The translations under genes and the position numbers were made by a program. Positions 10,401 to 18,486 of a DNA stretch of 27,643 nt are shown here, one piece after another; position 1 is the first letter of the stretch; each line of letters starts with the position of its first letter. The stretch is taken from the NCBI GenBank assembly GCA_964639325.1, contig CAZXDO010000025.1, forward strand, positions 1 through 27,643, given 5' to 3'. The DNA comes from DATGCT01 sp964639325. GTDB lineage: Bacteria; Patescibacteriota; Minisyncoccia; UBA6257; GWB1-50-10. The notes under the pieces are model-generated. The model was not told the DNA's origin. It saw only the letters and a list, made by a program, of their open reading frames with translations, and ran no database searches.

Positions 10401-10613
10401 GAGATGTTAACTATTAAATCAGACGATATTTTAGGGCGGTCATCCGCTTTTGAATCAATTATTCGTGGTCGAAGAATTAAAAAACCAACAATTCCTGCTT
10501 CTTTTGGAGTATTGATAAACGAGATGAAGGCATTAGGTCTTAACGTTAACTACGGAAGTAAAGATGGACCGTCTTCTTTGGATGAGGAAGGTGAAGAGGA
10601 AGGAGATAATTAA
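7416..10613 (+). CDS. rpoB: DNA-directed RNA polymerase subunit beta
   Basis: 1065 aa, a compact RpoB lacking the large insertions found in proteobacterial enzymes (E. coli has 1342 aa). It forms half of the catalytic cleft of RNA polymerase. Visible motifs: the N-terminal NSFDWFVKEGLKELF and FIINGVERVIVSQLIRSPG; the rifampicin-pocket region SQFMDQSNPLSELEHKRRLS with Asp384, His394 and Ser399 at the positions of E. coli D516, H526 and S531, all wild-type residues; and GDKLAGRHGNKGV with the two active-site lysines (Lys826, Lys834). The C-terminus has MEVWALEGYGAAHTLQEML and an acidic DEEGEEEGDN tail. Unlike in many bacteria, no ribosomal stalk genes (rplJ/rplL) precede it; mltG does. Confidence 0.99.
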   Translation: MSAPKPKIFSTYNGPVCPQPDFVEVQYNSFDWFVKEGLKELFDEISPIQDHTGEELELHFLNYKFDEPKYTEIQARTKDQSYEAALRAEVKMKNKKTGEENTQEVYLGDFPIMTERGTFIINGVERVIVSQLIRSPGVYFSANLVKGEKLFGGKIIPNRGSWLEFETTRGGMIGVKIDRKRKTPVTQLLRVFGLETNEEILKTFEGFDEGEASYIKATLEKDSAKTVDESYVEIYKVLRPGDVASVDNAKSLIKPIFSREDRYDLDKVGRYKFNQRLDLKNNRGGILEKEDLIEVIKEIIRLNNDPQAQEDDIDHLGNRRIRAVGELIQSRFRVGFARLKRAVQDKMSTLDKDDLQPARLINYKILTSVISSFMSSSQLSQFMDQSNPLSELEHKRRLSSMGPGGLTRERAGFEVRDVHTSYYGRICPIQTPEGANIGLVSYLANFARLNKLGFIESPYFEVNKGKVSKKVVWMNAFEEQKYNIAQADINVSEDGKIKSKEIPARIKGKPGRCKREDIDYIDVDTNQLISVSTALIPFLEHDDANRALMGSNMQRQAVPSIRPQAPLVGTGLEEKVVFDSKLAIFSKEEGVVESSDAEKIVVKEKSGKRKEYSLIKFRRSNNSTCISQRSIVKPGDKVKKHQLLADGPSTEDGVLALGQNLLVAFMTWQGTNFEDAILISERVAEEGYFNSINIETYTCSVRETKLEPEVTTPDIPNVVEEKLRNLDEEGIVRIGAEVKENDILVGKISPKGESELTPEERLLRAIFGEKARDIKDTSLTLPHGKRGRVIGIKIFSREKGDKMEAGIIKKVQVEVAQIRRIRAGDKLAGRHGNKGVISQIRSVADMPFLEDGTPVDIVLNPLGVVSRMNLGQILETHLGFAAKKNGYRAVVPNFVGADQEMIQEELRKANLPDTGQVDLYNGLTGEKFRKPVTVGYIYMLKLHHLVEDKIHVRSTGPYSLITQQPLGGKAQLGGQRFGEMEVWALEGYGAAHTLQEMLTIKSDDILGRSSAFESIIRGRRIKKPTIPASFGVLINEMKALGLNVNYGSKDGPSSLDEEGEEEGDN

Positions 10614-10632
10614 TTTAAATTTATATAAATTT

Positions 10633-13600
10633 ATGGCTAATCAATTAAGAAATATAAAGGACATAGATTACATTTCAATTTCTCTTGCTTCACCGGAAGA
10701 TATTTTATCTTGGTCTTATGGAGAAGTAATTAAGCCTGAAACTTTAAATTATCGGACTCAGCGTCCAGAAAAAGAAGGTTTATTTTCTGAGAAAATTTTT
10801 GGCCCAACCAGAGATTATGAATGTTATTGTGGAAAATATAAAAAGATTAGATACAAAGGTGTAGTTTGTGAAAGATGCGGGGTTGAGGTTACTCGTTCAA
10901 GTGTAAGAAGGGAACGAATGGGTCATATTAGTTTAGCGGTTCCCGTAGTTAATATTTGGTTTTTAAGAACCATCCCTTCAAAACTAGGAACTTTTTTGGG
11001 TATTCCAATTTCTAAATTGGAAAGAGTTGTTTATTACGCTGATTATATTGTTACTGAAGTAAATGACAAAAACAGAAAACAAGCTTTAGATTTAGTTAAC
11101 GAAGAATATAAGTCTTTGAAATCTGAAGAAGGAGAGGTTAACAAAAATCTTGAAGACTCAAGAAAAAGGAGTGAGGAAATTTTAAAGAATCTTAAAAAGG
11201 GAATGATTCTTTCCGAGGATGAATACTTCCTTTTTGCAAAAAGATTTGGTGACGTCTTTAATGCCGGTAGGGGAGCAGAGGCTATTTTGGAAATTTTAAA
11301 ATCTTTTAATCTTCACGAGTTAGCTAGAGAACTTGAGGAAAAATCGAAAGAAATTAGAGATTCGGGCAGAAAGAAAGAAATCATGAAAAGATTAAAATTG
11401 GTCAAGTCCTTTATAGAATCGGGAAGTCGGCCGGAATGGATGATTATGACGGTTGTTCCTGTTTTACCTCCAGACCTTAGGCCTATGGTAGCCTTAGACG
11501 GAGGCCGTTTTGCAACCGCTGATTTAAATGATCTTTATCGCCGGGTTATTAATAGAAATAATCGATTGAAAAAGCTTATTGAGTTAAAATCACCGGACGT
11601 TATCCTCACTAATGAGAAAAGAATGCTTCAAGAAGCAGTAGACGCTTTAATTGACAATACAAAGAGAGCCGGTTCGCAAATTATGTCTTCCCGCCGCCGA
11701 CCCCTTAAATCTTTAGCTGATATGCTTAAAGGTAAACAAGGGCGTTTCAGGCAAAACCTTCTTGGTAAAAGGGTTGATTATTCAGGGCGTTCAGTTATTG
11801 CCGTAGGTCCGGGGCTTGATTTTGATCAGTGTGGTTTGCCTAAAAATCTGGCTATGGAACTCTTTAGGCCTTTTGTAATAAATAAAATTATCAGCAGAGG
11901 TTTAGCTTATAATATTAAGCAGGCTAACCGTTTAATTGAACAAAGTTTGCCGGAAGTTTGGGCTATATTGGAAGAAGTTATTGAGGATAAAATGGTTCTT
12001 TTAAATAGGGCGCCTACTTTGCACCGTTTGGGAATTCAGGCCTTTTATCCGGTCCTTATTGAGGATTTGGCTATCAGACTTCATCCGCTTGTTTGTTCTG
12101 CTTTTAACGCTGACTTTGACGGAGACCAAATGGCGGTCCATCTTCCTCTTACCGAAGAGGCCCAATATGAATGTCGGGAATTAATGAATGTTAAGAAAAA
12201 TATTTTGAAACCGGCTAGCGGCGACCCTATTGTATCTCCTACCCAAGATATGGTTCTTGGTTGTTATTACTTAACCCAAGCAGAGGAAGGCGGTCCCGGG
12301 GAAGGAAAAGTTTTTTCCAGTTTTTCCGAGGTGGAATATGCTTACGAAAAGAAAGTTATTGATATTCCGACAAAAATAAAAGTGCCCGTTAAGGGTAAAT
12401 TAATTGAAACAACCTATGGAAGAATTATATTTAACTCTCTTTTGCCGGATGATTTTAGGTTTGTAAACCAAAAACTTAACAAAAAGGGTCTTGGAAAAGT
12501 AATTGCCGAGCTGGTAGATGAGTATGGTATAGGACAGGCCTATATATATTTAGACAGGATTAAAAATACCGGTTTTAAATACTCAACTCTTTCAGCTATT
12601 TCTTTTGGAATGACCGATATTAAAGTGCCTGAAGGAAAGAAAAAGATTTTAGATGAAACAGAAAACTTAGTCAGCGAAATAGAGTCTCAGTATGAAGAAG
12701 GTCTTTTAACTGACAATGAAAGAAAAGAGCGGGTTATTGAGCTTTGGACCGAAGCAAAGGACAAAATTGGAGATTTGGTTCCTGAAACTTTAGGAGAAGA
12801 AAGTTCTGTAAATGTTATTATCAGTTCCGGAGCAAGAGGTAACTGGACCCAATCAAATCAGATTATGGGTATGAGAGGTTTGGTAGCTAACCCGCGGGGG
12901 GAAACTATTGAATTGCCGGTTCGAGCTTCGTACAAAGAAGGTTTGTCTATTTTGGAATTCTTTATTTCTACTCACGGTGCAAGAAAAGGAACGACTGATA
13001 CAGCTTTGAAAACAGCCTCGGCTGGTTATCTTACCCGCCGTTTGGTTGATGTTGCTCAGGACGTTATTGTCCGTGAGCACGATTGTGGAACTACTACCGG
13101 AATTGATATTATTCGATCTGAGGGTGAAGAATACGGTCATAAATTTGGAGACCGTCTTTATTCAAGGGTAGCTGCAGAAGACGTTAAAGAGGGTAACAAA
13201 GTTTTGGTTAAGGGAGGCGAGGTTATAGATAGACGAATAGCTCAAACAATCGAAGATTCAAAAATTGCTTCGGTTAAAGTTCGTTCTCCTATTACTTGTA
13301 ATTCTAAATGGGGAGTTTGTGCTAAATGTTATGGATGGGACTTGACAAAAGAAGAGTTAGTAACTGAAGGTGAAGCAGTTGGTATTGTGGCTGCTCAGTC
13401 AATAGGGGAACCGGGTACTCAGCTTACAATGCGTACTTTCCATATTGGTGGAATTGCCGGTGTGGATATTACCCACGGTCTTCCTAGAGCGGAAGAGATA
13501 TTTGAATCCCGTAATCCTAAAGGAAAGGCTGTAATGACAAAAGTTGACGGAACAGTAGCCTCAATCGAAGAGAAGGGAACCATAAGAACAATAAAGATAA

Positions 13601-14292
13601 ATGAAAAAGGCAAAAAGAAATCAAATGTTGAGTATTCTGTTCCTCCCGGAGTTAAACTTTATGTCAAAAAAGGTGACGTAGTTGATAAAGGAGATCTTCT
13701 CTGTGAAGGTCCTTTGGACCTTAGGGAGATGTTGAAGTATCGAAAAGTTGAAGATCTTGAGAGGTATATTGTTAATGAAGTTCAGAAAATATATGTTCCG
13801 GAAGGAGCCTCTATAAATGATAAGCACGTAGAAATAATTGTTCGCCAGATGCTTTCTAAAGTTGCTATTAAAGATTCGGGAGATACTGATTTTGTTGTCG
13901 ACGAATTAGTTGATAAATCAAAATTAAAAGAAGTAAACAGAAAAATAAAAGAAGCGGGAGGAGAACCGGCTAAAGCCGACCAGAGGGTGTTGGGAATAAC
14001 TAAGATTGCTTTGAATACCGAAAGCTTCCTTTCGTCTGCTTCTTTCCAAGAAACAAGCCGAGTTTTGGTTAATGCTGCAATAGAAGGAAGGGTTGATGAG
14101 TTAAGGGGCTTGAAGGAAAACGTTATTATTGGTAAAGTTATTCCTGCTGGAACTGGATGGCGGGGAATACCTGATGAAGTAATTGAAGAAGCTATAGAAA
14201 AAGAAAGGGCTAGTTCATTACTTGAAGAATCAGCAAATGAAGAAAAACTCGAAAAGGAAGAGAAGCAAGAAAAGAAGGAAAATAAGTCGTAA
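10633..14292 (+). CDS. rpoC: DNA-directed RNA polymerase subunit beta'
   Basis: 1219 aa from the ATG at 10633 (MANQLRNIKD). The same frame is open upstream to an ATG at 10564 inside rpoB, but the family's N-terminus matches the 10633 start. Features: the first zinc site CYC...CERC (Cys64, 66, 79, 82); the catalytic NADFDGDQMAVH with the Mg-binding Asp triad 494, 496 and 498; a second zinc site formed by Cys818 (HDCGTTTG) and Cys889, 896 and 899; the bridge/trigger regions (VDVAQDVIVREHD, EPGTQLTMRTFHIGG); and a C-terminal domain ending in a Glu/Lys-rich tail. It starts 19 nt after the rpoB stop. Confidence 0.99.
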   Translation: MANQLRNIKDIDYISISLASPEDILSWSYGEVIKPETLNYRTQRPEKEGLFSEKIFGPTRDYECYCGKYKKIRYKGVVCERCGVEVTRSSVRRERMGHISLAVPVVNIWFLRTIPSKLGTFLGIPISKLERVVYYADYIVTEVNDKNRKQALDLVNEEYKSLKSEEGEVNKNLEDSRKRSEEILKNLKKGMILSEDEYFLFAKRFGDVFNAGRGAEAILEILKSFNLHELARELEEKSKEIRDSGRKKEIMKRLKLVKSFIESGSRPEWMIMTVVPVLPPDLRPMVALDGGRFATADLNDLYRRVINRNNRLKKLIELKSPDVILTNEKRMLQEAVDALIDNTKRAGSQIMSSRRRPLKSLADMLKGKQGRFRQNLLGKRVDYSGRSVIAVGPGLDFDQCGLPKNLAMELFRPFVINKIISRGLAYNIKQANRLIEQSLPEVWAILEEVIEDKMVLLNRAPTLHRLGIQAFYPVLIEDLAIRLHPLVCSAFNADFDGDQMAVHLPLTEEAQYECRELMNVKKNILKPASGDPIVSPTQDMVLGCYYLTQAEEGGPGEGKVFSSFSEVEYAYEKKVIDIPTKIKVPVKGKLIETTYGRIIFNSLLPDDFRFVNQKLNKKGLGKVIAELVDEYGIGQAYIYLDRIKNTGFKYSTLSAISFGMTDIKVPEGKKKILDETENLVSEIESQYEEGLLTDNERKERVIELWTEAKDKIGDLVPETLGEESSVNVIISSGARGNWTQSNQIMGMRGLVANPRGETIELPVRASYKEGLSILEFFISTHGARKGTTDTALKTASAGYLTRRLVDVAQDVIVREHDCGTTTGIDIIRSEGEEYGHKFGDRLYSRVAAEDVKEGNKVLVKGGEVIDRRIAQTIEDSKIASVKVRSPITCNSKWGVCAKCYGWDLTKEELVTEGEAVGIVAAQSIGEPGTQLTMRTFHIGGIAGVDITHGLPRAEEIFESRNPKGKAVMTKVDGTVASIEEKGTIRTIKINEKGKKKSNVEYSVPPGVKLYVKKGDVVDKGDLLCEGPLDLREMLKYRKVEDLERYIVNEVQKIYVPEGASINDKHVEIIVRQMLSKVAIKDSGDTDFVVDELVDKSKLKEVNRKIKEAGGEPAKADQRVLGITKIALNTESFLSSASFQETSRVLVNAAIEGRVDELRGLKENVIIGKVIPAGTGWRGIPDEVIEEAIEKERASSLLEESANEEKLEKEEKQEKKENKS

Positions 14293-14312
14293 AAAAATAA
14301 TTTTATTACAGA

Positions 14313-14711
14313 ATGGAAGAGGAAAAAAATACATATGATCTTACGGTTCTTCTTAACGAAGACAATGAAGATATTGTAAAAGAGCTTATAAAAAAGCATG
14401 AAGGGGAATATATAGCTGATATTAGGCCTTTTTCTAAGATTAATCTTAGTTATGAAGTTAAGGGTTACACCTTTGCTTTTATGGCTGCAGTTAAGCTTTC
14501 AATTGCTCCATCTTTTTTACTTTCTTTAAAGGAGGAGATGGATAAAGATGAGCGAGTTTTGCGTTATTTGTTTTTAAAGATGAAAGATGAAGATAAGAAG
14601 AAAGCAGGGAAAAAAATAAAGAAATTGGAAAAACAGGACAAAAAACCTGTCAAAAAGGATGATTTTGTTAGTAACGAAGACTTGGAAGAAAAAATAAAAG
14701 AGTTTGAGTAG
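14313..14711 (+). CDS. rpsF: 30S ribosomal protein bS6
   Basis: 132 aa. The N-terminal ~90 residues fit the bS6 ferredoxin-like fold: YDLTVLL opening strand, the LSYEVKGYTFAFMAAVKL segment in place of the usual 'KLAYPI...G.Y....F', and ERVLRYLFLK as the last strand. A Lys-rich tail of about 40 residues follows. bS6 binds bS18 on the platform of the small subunit. The gene order rpsF-ssb-rpsR, widely conserved in bacteria, supports the call more strongly than the diverged sequence does. It follows rpoC by 20 nt. Confidence 0.9.
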   Translation: MEEEKNTYDLTVLLNEDNEDIVKELIKKHEGEYIADIRPFSKINLSYEVKGYTFAFMAAVKLSIAPSFLLSLKEEMDKDERVLRYLFLKMKDEDKKKAGKKIKKLEKQDKKPVKKDDFVSNEDLEEKIKEFE

Positions 14712-14717
14712 TTGATG

Positions 14718-14726
14718 TGGTATAAT
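14718..14726 (+). promoter_or_regulatory. probable extended -10 promoter element upstream of ssb
   Basis: TGGTATAAT lies in the 53-nt gap between rpsF and ssb and matches the TGn-TATAAT extended -10 consensus. No good -35 hexamer sits at the proper distance, as is usual for extended -10 promoters. The same nonamer precedes the gene at 19523. It would give ssb-rpsR its own transcript in addition to read-through from rpoBC-rpsF. Confidence 0.5.
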
Positions 14727-14764
14727 TAGGTTAATAAATAAGATTTTTAATATATTTGTAAAAA

Positions 14765-15241
14765 ATGAATTTAAACAAAGCAATAATTGTCGGAAGAATG
14801 ACAGTTGACCCTGAACTTAGAACAACTTCAGGGGGTAAGTCAGTTACCAGTTTTGGCGTAGCTACTAACCGTTATTGGAGCAATAGCCAAGGAGAACGCC
14901 AAGAGGAAACCGAATTTCATAATGTGGTAGCTTGGGGAAGACAAGCTGAGATAGTTTCTCAATTTCTTAAGAAAGGATCTCTGATAATGATTGAAGGGCG
15001 CTTGCAGACGAGAGACTGGCAAGGAAAAGATGGTGGAAACAGGAGAACCACCGAAATTATTGCTGAAAACATTCAATTTGGACCTAAGTCTTCAGGAGGA
15101 AACTATGACAATTCTTCTTTTAAAAACAATTCTTCAAAAAAGGACGACGATAATGATGTTGAAAAAGATGATGTTCCAGAAATTGACATAGATGACTTGG
15201 GTGAAGAAGAAGAAATAAAAGGCGAGGATATTCCTTTTTAA
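14765..15241 (+). CDS. ssb: single-stranded DNA-binding protein
   Basis: 158 aa. The N-terminal OB fold (about 1-108) opens MNLNKAIIVGRMTVDPELR and contains TEFHNVVAWGRQAEIV and GSLIMIEGRLQTRDW, classic bacterial SSB signatures. An Asn/Asp-rich disordered linker follows, and then the acidic tip ending DIPF, the docking peptide for replication and repair partners such as RecQ, PriA and Pol III chi. It binds single-stranded DNA as a homotetramer at replication forks. It lies between rpsF and rpsR, the canonical arrangement. Confidence 0.98.
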   Translation: MNLNKAIIVGRMTVDPELRTTSGGKSVTSFGVATNRYWSNSQGERQEETEFHNVVAWGRQAEIVSQFLKKGSLIMIEGRLQTRDWQGKDGGNRRTTEIIAENIQFGPKSSGGNYDNSSFKNNSSKKDDDNDVEKDDVPEIDIDDLGEEEEIKGEDIPF

Positions 15242-15265
15242 AATAATAAGAGGCAGAAAAATAAT

Positions 15266-15484
15266 ATGAGAAAAAATAATAAACAATGCACTTTTTGTTC
15301 TAAAAATATCCAGGAAGTTGATTTCCGTGATGTTGGCATTTTAAAACATTATATCTCTTCACAGAATAAAATAATTGACCCTATTCATACTGGAGTTTGT
15401 TCAAAACACCAGAGAAAGCTTGCTAGGGCTATTAAAAGAGCAAGAAGAATGGCTCTTTTGCCTTATAATGGACAAAGACAATAA
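15266..15484 (+). CDS. rpsR: 30S ribosomal protein bS18
   Basis: 72 aa, normal length. Typical bS18 sequence: the core segment DFRDVGILKHYISSQNKI, then HQRKLARAIKRARRMALLPY, which contacts 16S rRNA and bS6. It retains the cysteines CTFC at residues 8-11 and Cys45 (GVCSKHQR), indicating the zinc-binding ('C+') form of the protein. It is last in the rpsF-ssb-rpsR group and is followed by an intrinsic terminator. Confidence 0.97.
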   Translation: MRKNNKQCTFCSKNIQEVDFRDVGILKHYISSQNKIIDPIHTGVCSKHQRKLARAIKRARRMALLPYNGQRQ

Positions 15485-15505
15485 TATTCTGCATTAATTA
15501 AATTT

Positions 15506-15532
15506 AAGGCAATTTTAGAATTGTCTTTTTTT
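15506..15532 (+). terminator. intrinsic terminator after rpsR
   Basis: The stem aaggcaatt / aattgtctt (one G-T pair) with loop ttag is followed directly by a T-run (ttttttt). It lies 22 nt past the rpsR stop and ends the mltG-rpoBC-rpsF-ssb-rpsR run. Confidence 0.85.
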
Positions 15533-15549
15533 GTTTGTTTAAAAACTCT

Positions 15550-15593
15550 CAACGTGGGGGTTCCCGACACCCCCAAGTTGTTGTGGATAACTT
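15550..15593. repeat. 44-nt hairpin plus DnaA-box repeat, copy 1
   Basis: A GC-rich inverted repeat (caacgtggggg ... cccccaagttg, loop ttcccgaca, one mismatched pair) is followed by ttgtggataactt. The nonamer TGTGGATAA at 15582-15590 is the exact reverse complement of the consensus DnaA box TTATCCACA. A second copy at 20370-20413 differs at only two positions. It sits between the rpsR terminator and gltX. It stands out by being GC-rich in an AT-rich intergenic region. Confidence 0.85.
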
Positions 15594-15663
15594 TTGATAC
15601 TAGTGTTTATATTATTGCGTAAATGCTTTATAAAGGTTTAAAATTCTGGCAAAATTAAAGTAT

Positions 15664-17109
15664 ATGAATCCCGATCTAAAAAAAGATATTAGAGTTCGTT
15701 TTGCTCCTTCACCAACAGGCCCTTTTTCTATCGGCAATGCTAGAACAGCTCTTTTTAATTGGCTTTATGCCCGTCATCATAAGGGGAAATTTTTGGTTCG
15801 TGTTGAGGATACAGATAAAAAGAGGTCTAAAAAAGAATATGAAAAAGAAATGTTTAAGAGTTTGGAGTGGCTTGGCCTTAATTGGGATGAGGAACCTGTT
15901 TATCAAAGTCAACGAACTGATGTCTATAAAAAATATTTAGAGAAACTTATTGAAGAAGGAAATGCTTTTTACTGTTTTTGTTCAGAAGAAGAATTAGAAG
16001 CCGATCGTCAAGCTAAAATAAGCCAAGGACTTCCTCCAACTTATTCCGGGCGGTGTCGTGACTTAGGAAAGGACGAAGTTAAGAAAAGATTGGAAAGAGG
16101 GGATAAGTGGACTATTCGTTTTAAAATGCCTGACTCTGAAATTGAATTTAACGACTTAGTTCGCGGCAGAGTTTCTTTTAAGGGCGGTCTTATTGGTGAT
16201 TTTGTTATCGCTAAAGATTTTGATTCTCCTCTTTATAATTTTGTAGTAGTTATTGACGACAATGAAATGAGCATTACTCATGTTATAAGAGGGGAAGATC
16301 ATATTTCTAATACTCCTAAGCAAATTGCTATAATGCTGTCTCTTGGTTTTGCTCCTCCTAAATACATTCATTTGCCTCTAATATTAGGGCCTGGAGGGGA
16401 AAAGCTTTCTAAACGCCATTTAGGCAAGTCTTTTCTTGAATTTGGGGCTGAAGGATACCTTCCTGAAGCAATGGCTAACTTTCTTTTGCTTATGGGATGG
16501 CATCCGGAAGAGGATAGAGAAGTAGTAACAATGGAAGAAGCGATAAAGGAGTTTGATGTAAAGAAAATTCAAAAAAGTGGGGCGGTATACAGCGAGGATA
16601 AGCTTCTTTGGTATAACAGTAAATATATTCAGAGTATAAAATTAGAAAAACTTGTTGAATATTTATCTGACTTTGTTTCTCCGGAGTGGTTGAAAGATGA
16701 GGAATTTTTTAAGAAGGTTGTTGGCGTTGAAAGAGAAAGAATAAAGAAGTTAACCGAGTTTAAAGAAACGGCCGATTTGTTTTTTGAAATGCCCGGTTAT
16801 GAAGCGGATATGCTTGTCTGGAAAGATAAAAGAAGTGAATCTTTGGGGAATTTGAAGAAAATATATGATTTTATAGAAGGTCTTTCTGAGGATGTTTTTA
16901 CCGAGGAAAACTTGGAAAAATATCTTTTAAATTTATCTGAAGAATCCGGAGGAAAAGGAGAGGTTTTTTGGCCTTTTAGAGTGGCTATGTCAGGAAAGAA
17001 AGCTTCGCCCGGAGGTTTGGAAATAGCAGGGATTATTGGTTTTAAAAAAACTAAAGAAAGACTTAAATTAGCCGTTGATAAAGCAGACAGCCTTTACATG
17101 TTAGATTAA
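15664..17109 (+). CDS. gltX: glutamyl-tRNA synthetase
   Basis: 481 aa class I synthetase that charges tRNA-Glu, and often also tRNA-Gln in bacteria lacking GlnRS. The N-terminal Rossmann fold has VRFAPSPTGPFSIGNART: the usual HIGH signature reads SIGN (residues 22-25), so the first His is replaced by Ser. The second signature is intact as KLSKRHLG (Lys247-Arg251). FLVRVEDTDKKRS, LIGDFVIAKDFDSPLYNFV and IRGEDHISNTPKQ, typical of GluRS, are all present, and a helical anticodon-binding domain occupies the C-terminal third. The start ATG at 15664 gives the standard N-terminus. It is not part of the preceding operon, because a terminator and repeat intervene. It ends 14 nt before the M23 gene. Confidence 0.96.
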   Translation: MNPDLKKDIRVRFAPSPTGPFSIGNARTALFNWLYARHHKGKFLVRVEDTDKKRSKKEYEKEMFKSLEWLGLNWDEEPVYQSQRTDVYKKYLEKLIEEGNAFYCFCSEEELEADRQAKISQGLPPTYSGRCRDLGKDEVKKRLERGDKWTIRFKMPDSEIEFNDLVRGRVSFKGGLIGDFVIAKDFDSPLYNFVVVIDDNEMSITHVIRGEDHISNTPKQIAIMLSLGFAPPKYIHLPLILGPGGEKLSKRHLGKSFLEFGAEGYLPEAMANFLLLMGWHPEEDREVVTMEEAIKEFDVKKIQKSGAVYSEDKLLWYNSKYIQSIKLEKLVEYLSDFVSPEWLKDEEFFKKVVGVERERIKKLTEFKETADLFFEMPGYEADMLVWKDKRSESLGNLKKIYDFIEGLSEDVFTEENLEKYLLNLSEESGGKGEVFWPFRVAMSGKKASPGGLEIAGIIGFKKTKERLKLAVDKADSLYMLD

Positions 17110-17123
17110 GAGCTTAATTTCAA

Positions 17124-18473
17124 ATGGAAAATATAATGCGGGGTGGATTAAAAAAAATTTTAATATCAGTGTTTATAGCCTCTTTTATCTTTGGAGCAGT
17201 TAATATTGTTTTGGCTGAAGAGGGGAGTGATGAGGTTAAAACCCTACGCCAGCAAATAGAGGAAAGAAGCCAGGAGCTTAAAGATTTAAATGAACGCCAG
17301 GCTGAGCTAGAAAAAAAGTTGGCAGAAACTGGAGCAAAAAAGAGTTCCCTTCAGCAGGAGTTAAATAGTGTTGTTTGGCAAATAGACCAGCTTGAGGTTT
17401 CAATTGAGAGCAACAAGTTAATGATTAATAAACTTGAGCTTGAGCAGGAATCTTTGGAAAATGATGTGGATAAAATTGAAAAGGAAGCGGAAGATAAACA
17501 GAAAACAGTAGGTAAACTTTTTGTTGAACTTCAGCAAAAAGAAAACGATAGTTTCTTATTTATTTTTTTAAAAAATAATACTTTATCTGAAAGTGTTTCT
17601 GAGATCCAGTCTATTATAACTTTAGGAGATAATTTAACTAGAAATGTTACCGAATTAAGAAACTTGCGTGAAAGTTTGATAAAAAAGACTAATCAAATTA
17701 AAACTAAAAAACAAGACGTGGTTATTGAACAGAAAACTCTTGAAAGTCGTCAAGGTCTTATTTCTGAACAGAAGGAGCAGAAACAGTATCTTTTAGCTCA
17801 AACTGAAAATGAAGAGCAGACTTATGAAGAAAGAATTGCTGAGTTAGAGAAGAAACAGATAGAAATTTCTAATATTATGTCGGCTATTGAAGAGAAGTTG
17901 CGTTTGACTTTAGACTCTTCGCTCTTGCCAACAAAAAGGCCCGGATTACTTTCTTTTCCGGTTAAAGCAGATTCGTGCGTAACTCAATATTACGGCGCTA
18001 CCGAATTTGCCAAAAAGGCCTATAGCACCCATTTTCACACCGGAGTTGATTTCAACGCTCCTTTAGGAGCGCCAATCTTTGCCGCTGCGGATGGTAAAGT
18101 GGCGGTGGTAGATAATAATGACGGAGGTGTTTGGGAAAAATATCAATATGGAAAGTATGTAATAATAGAACATGAAAATAATTTAAGTACTTTATATGCC
18201 CATTTTTCAAAGCAATACGTGAAAGAAGGGGATGAGATTTCTCAAGGTGATATTATTGGCCACTCCGGTAATACTGGATATTCTTTTGGAGCCCATCTTC
18301 ATTTTGGGGTTTATAAAACTCCTGTTATGGGTTGGCAGCATTCTTATTCTGAAAGTAGCGCAAGAGAGAGTGGGGGACTTATCTCTATTCCTCCGGCAGC
18401 CGGTTTGGTTCCGGTAGGAGCCACAATTAATCCCTTTGATTATTTGCCGAGCATGTCAAGTTGTTATTATTAA
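17124..18473 (+). CDS. secreted coiled-coil M23 metallopeptidase (EnvC/NlpD-like)
   Basis: 449 aa. A basic start and hydrophobic segment (about residues 9-30) ending in VLAEE look like a signal peptide. Residues ~33-255 are a long Glu/Lys/Gln-rich coiled coil (e.g. LRQQIEERSQELKDLNERQ). Residues ~270-430 are an M23 (LytM) domain with the zinc ligands in FHTGVDF (His305, Asp309) and GAHLHFG (His391, His393). Such proteins cut peptide cross-links in peptidoglycan or activate amidases, and the coiled coil often docks to FtsEX. Here all metal ligands appear present, so it is predicted to be active. An alternative start is the ATG at 17136. It is probably transcribed with gltX and the small exported protein downstream. 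Confidence 0.92.
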   Translation: MENIMRGGLKKILISVFIASFIFGAVNIVLAEEGSDEVKTLRQQIEERSQELKDLNERQAELEKKLAETGAKKSSLQQELNSVVWQIDQLEVSIESNKLMINKLELEQESLENDVDKIEKEAEDKQKTVGKLFVELQQKENDSFLFIFLKNNTLSESVSEIQSIITLGDNLTRNVTELRNLRESLIKKTNQIKTKKQDVVIEQKTLESRQGLISEQKEQKQYLLAQTENEEQTYEERIAELEKKQIEISNIMSAIEEKLRLTLDSSLLPTKRPGLLSFPVKADSCVTQYYGATEFAKKAYSTHFHTGVDFNAPLGAPIFAAADGKVAVVDNNDGGVWEKYQYGKYVIIEHENNLSTLYAHFSKQYVKEGDEISQGDIIGHSGNTGYSFGAHLHFGVYKTPVMGWQHSYSESSARESGGLISIPPAAGLVPVGATINPFDYLPSMSSCYY

Positions 18474-18486
18474 AACAATTTAAGCA

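Noticed and set aside
10564..10632. Longer start for rpoC overlapping rpoB
   Set aside because: The family N-terminus begins at MANQLRNIKD; the extra 23 codons are the rpoB 3' end in another frame.
13782..14399. Open frame of 205 codons antisense to rpoC and rpsF
   Set aside because: The opposite strand encodes well-conserved RpoC; the Ser/Phe-rich translation is a typical shadow of Lys/Glu-rich coding sequence.
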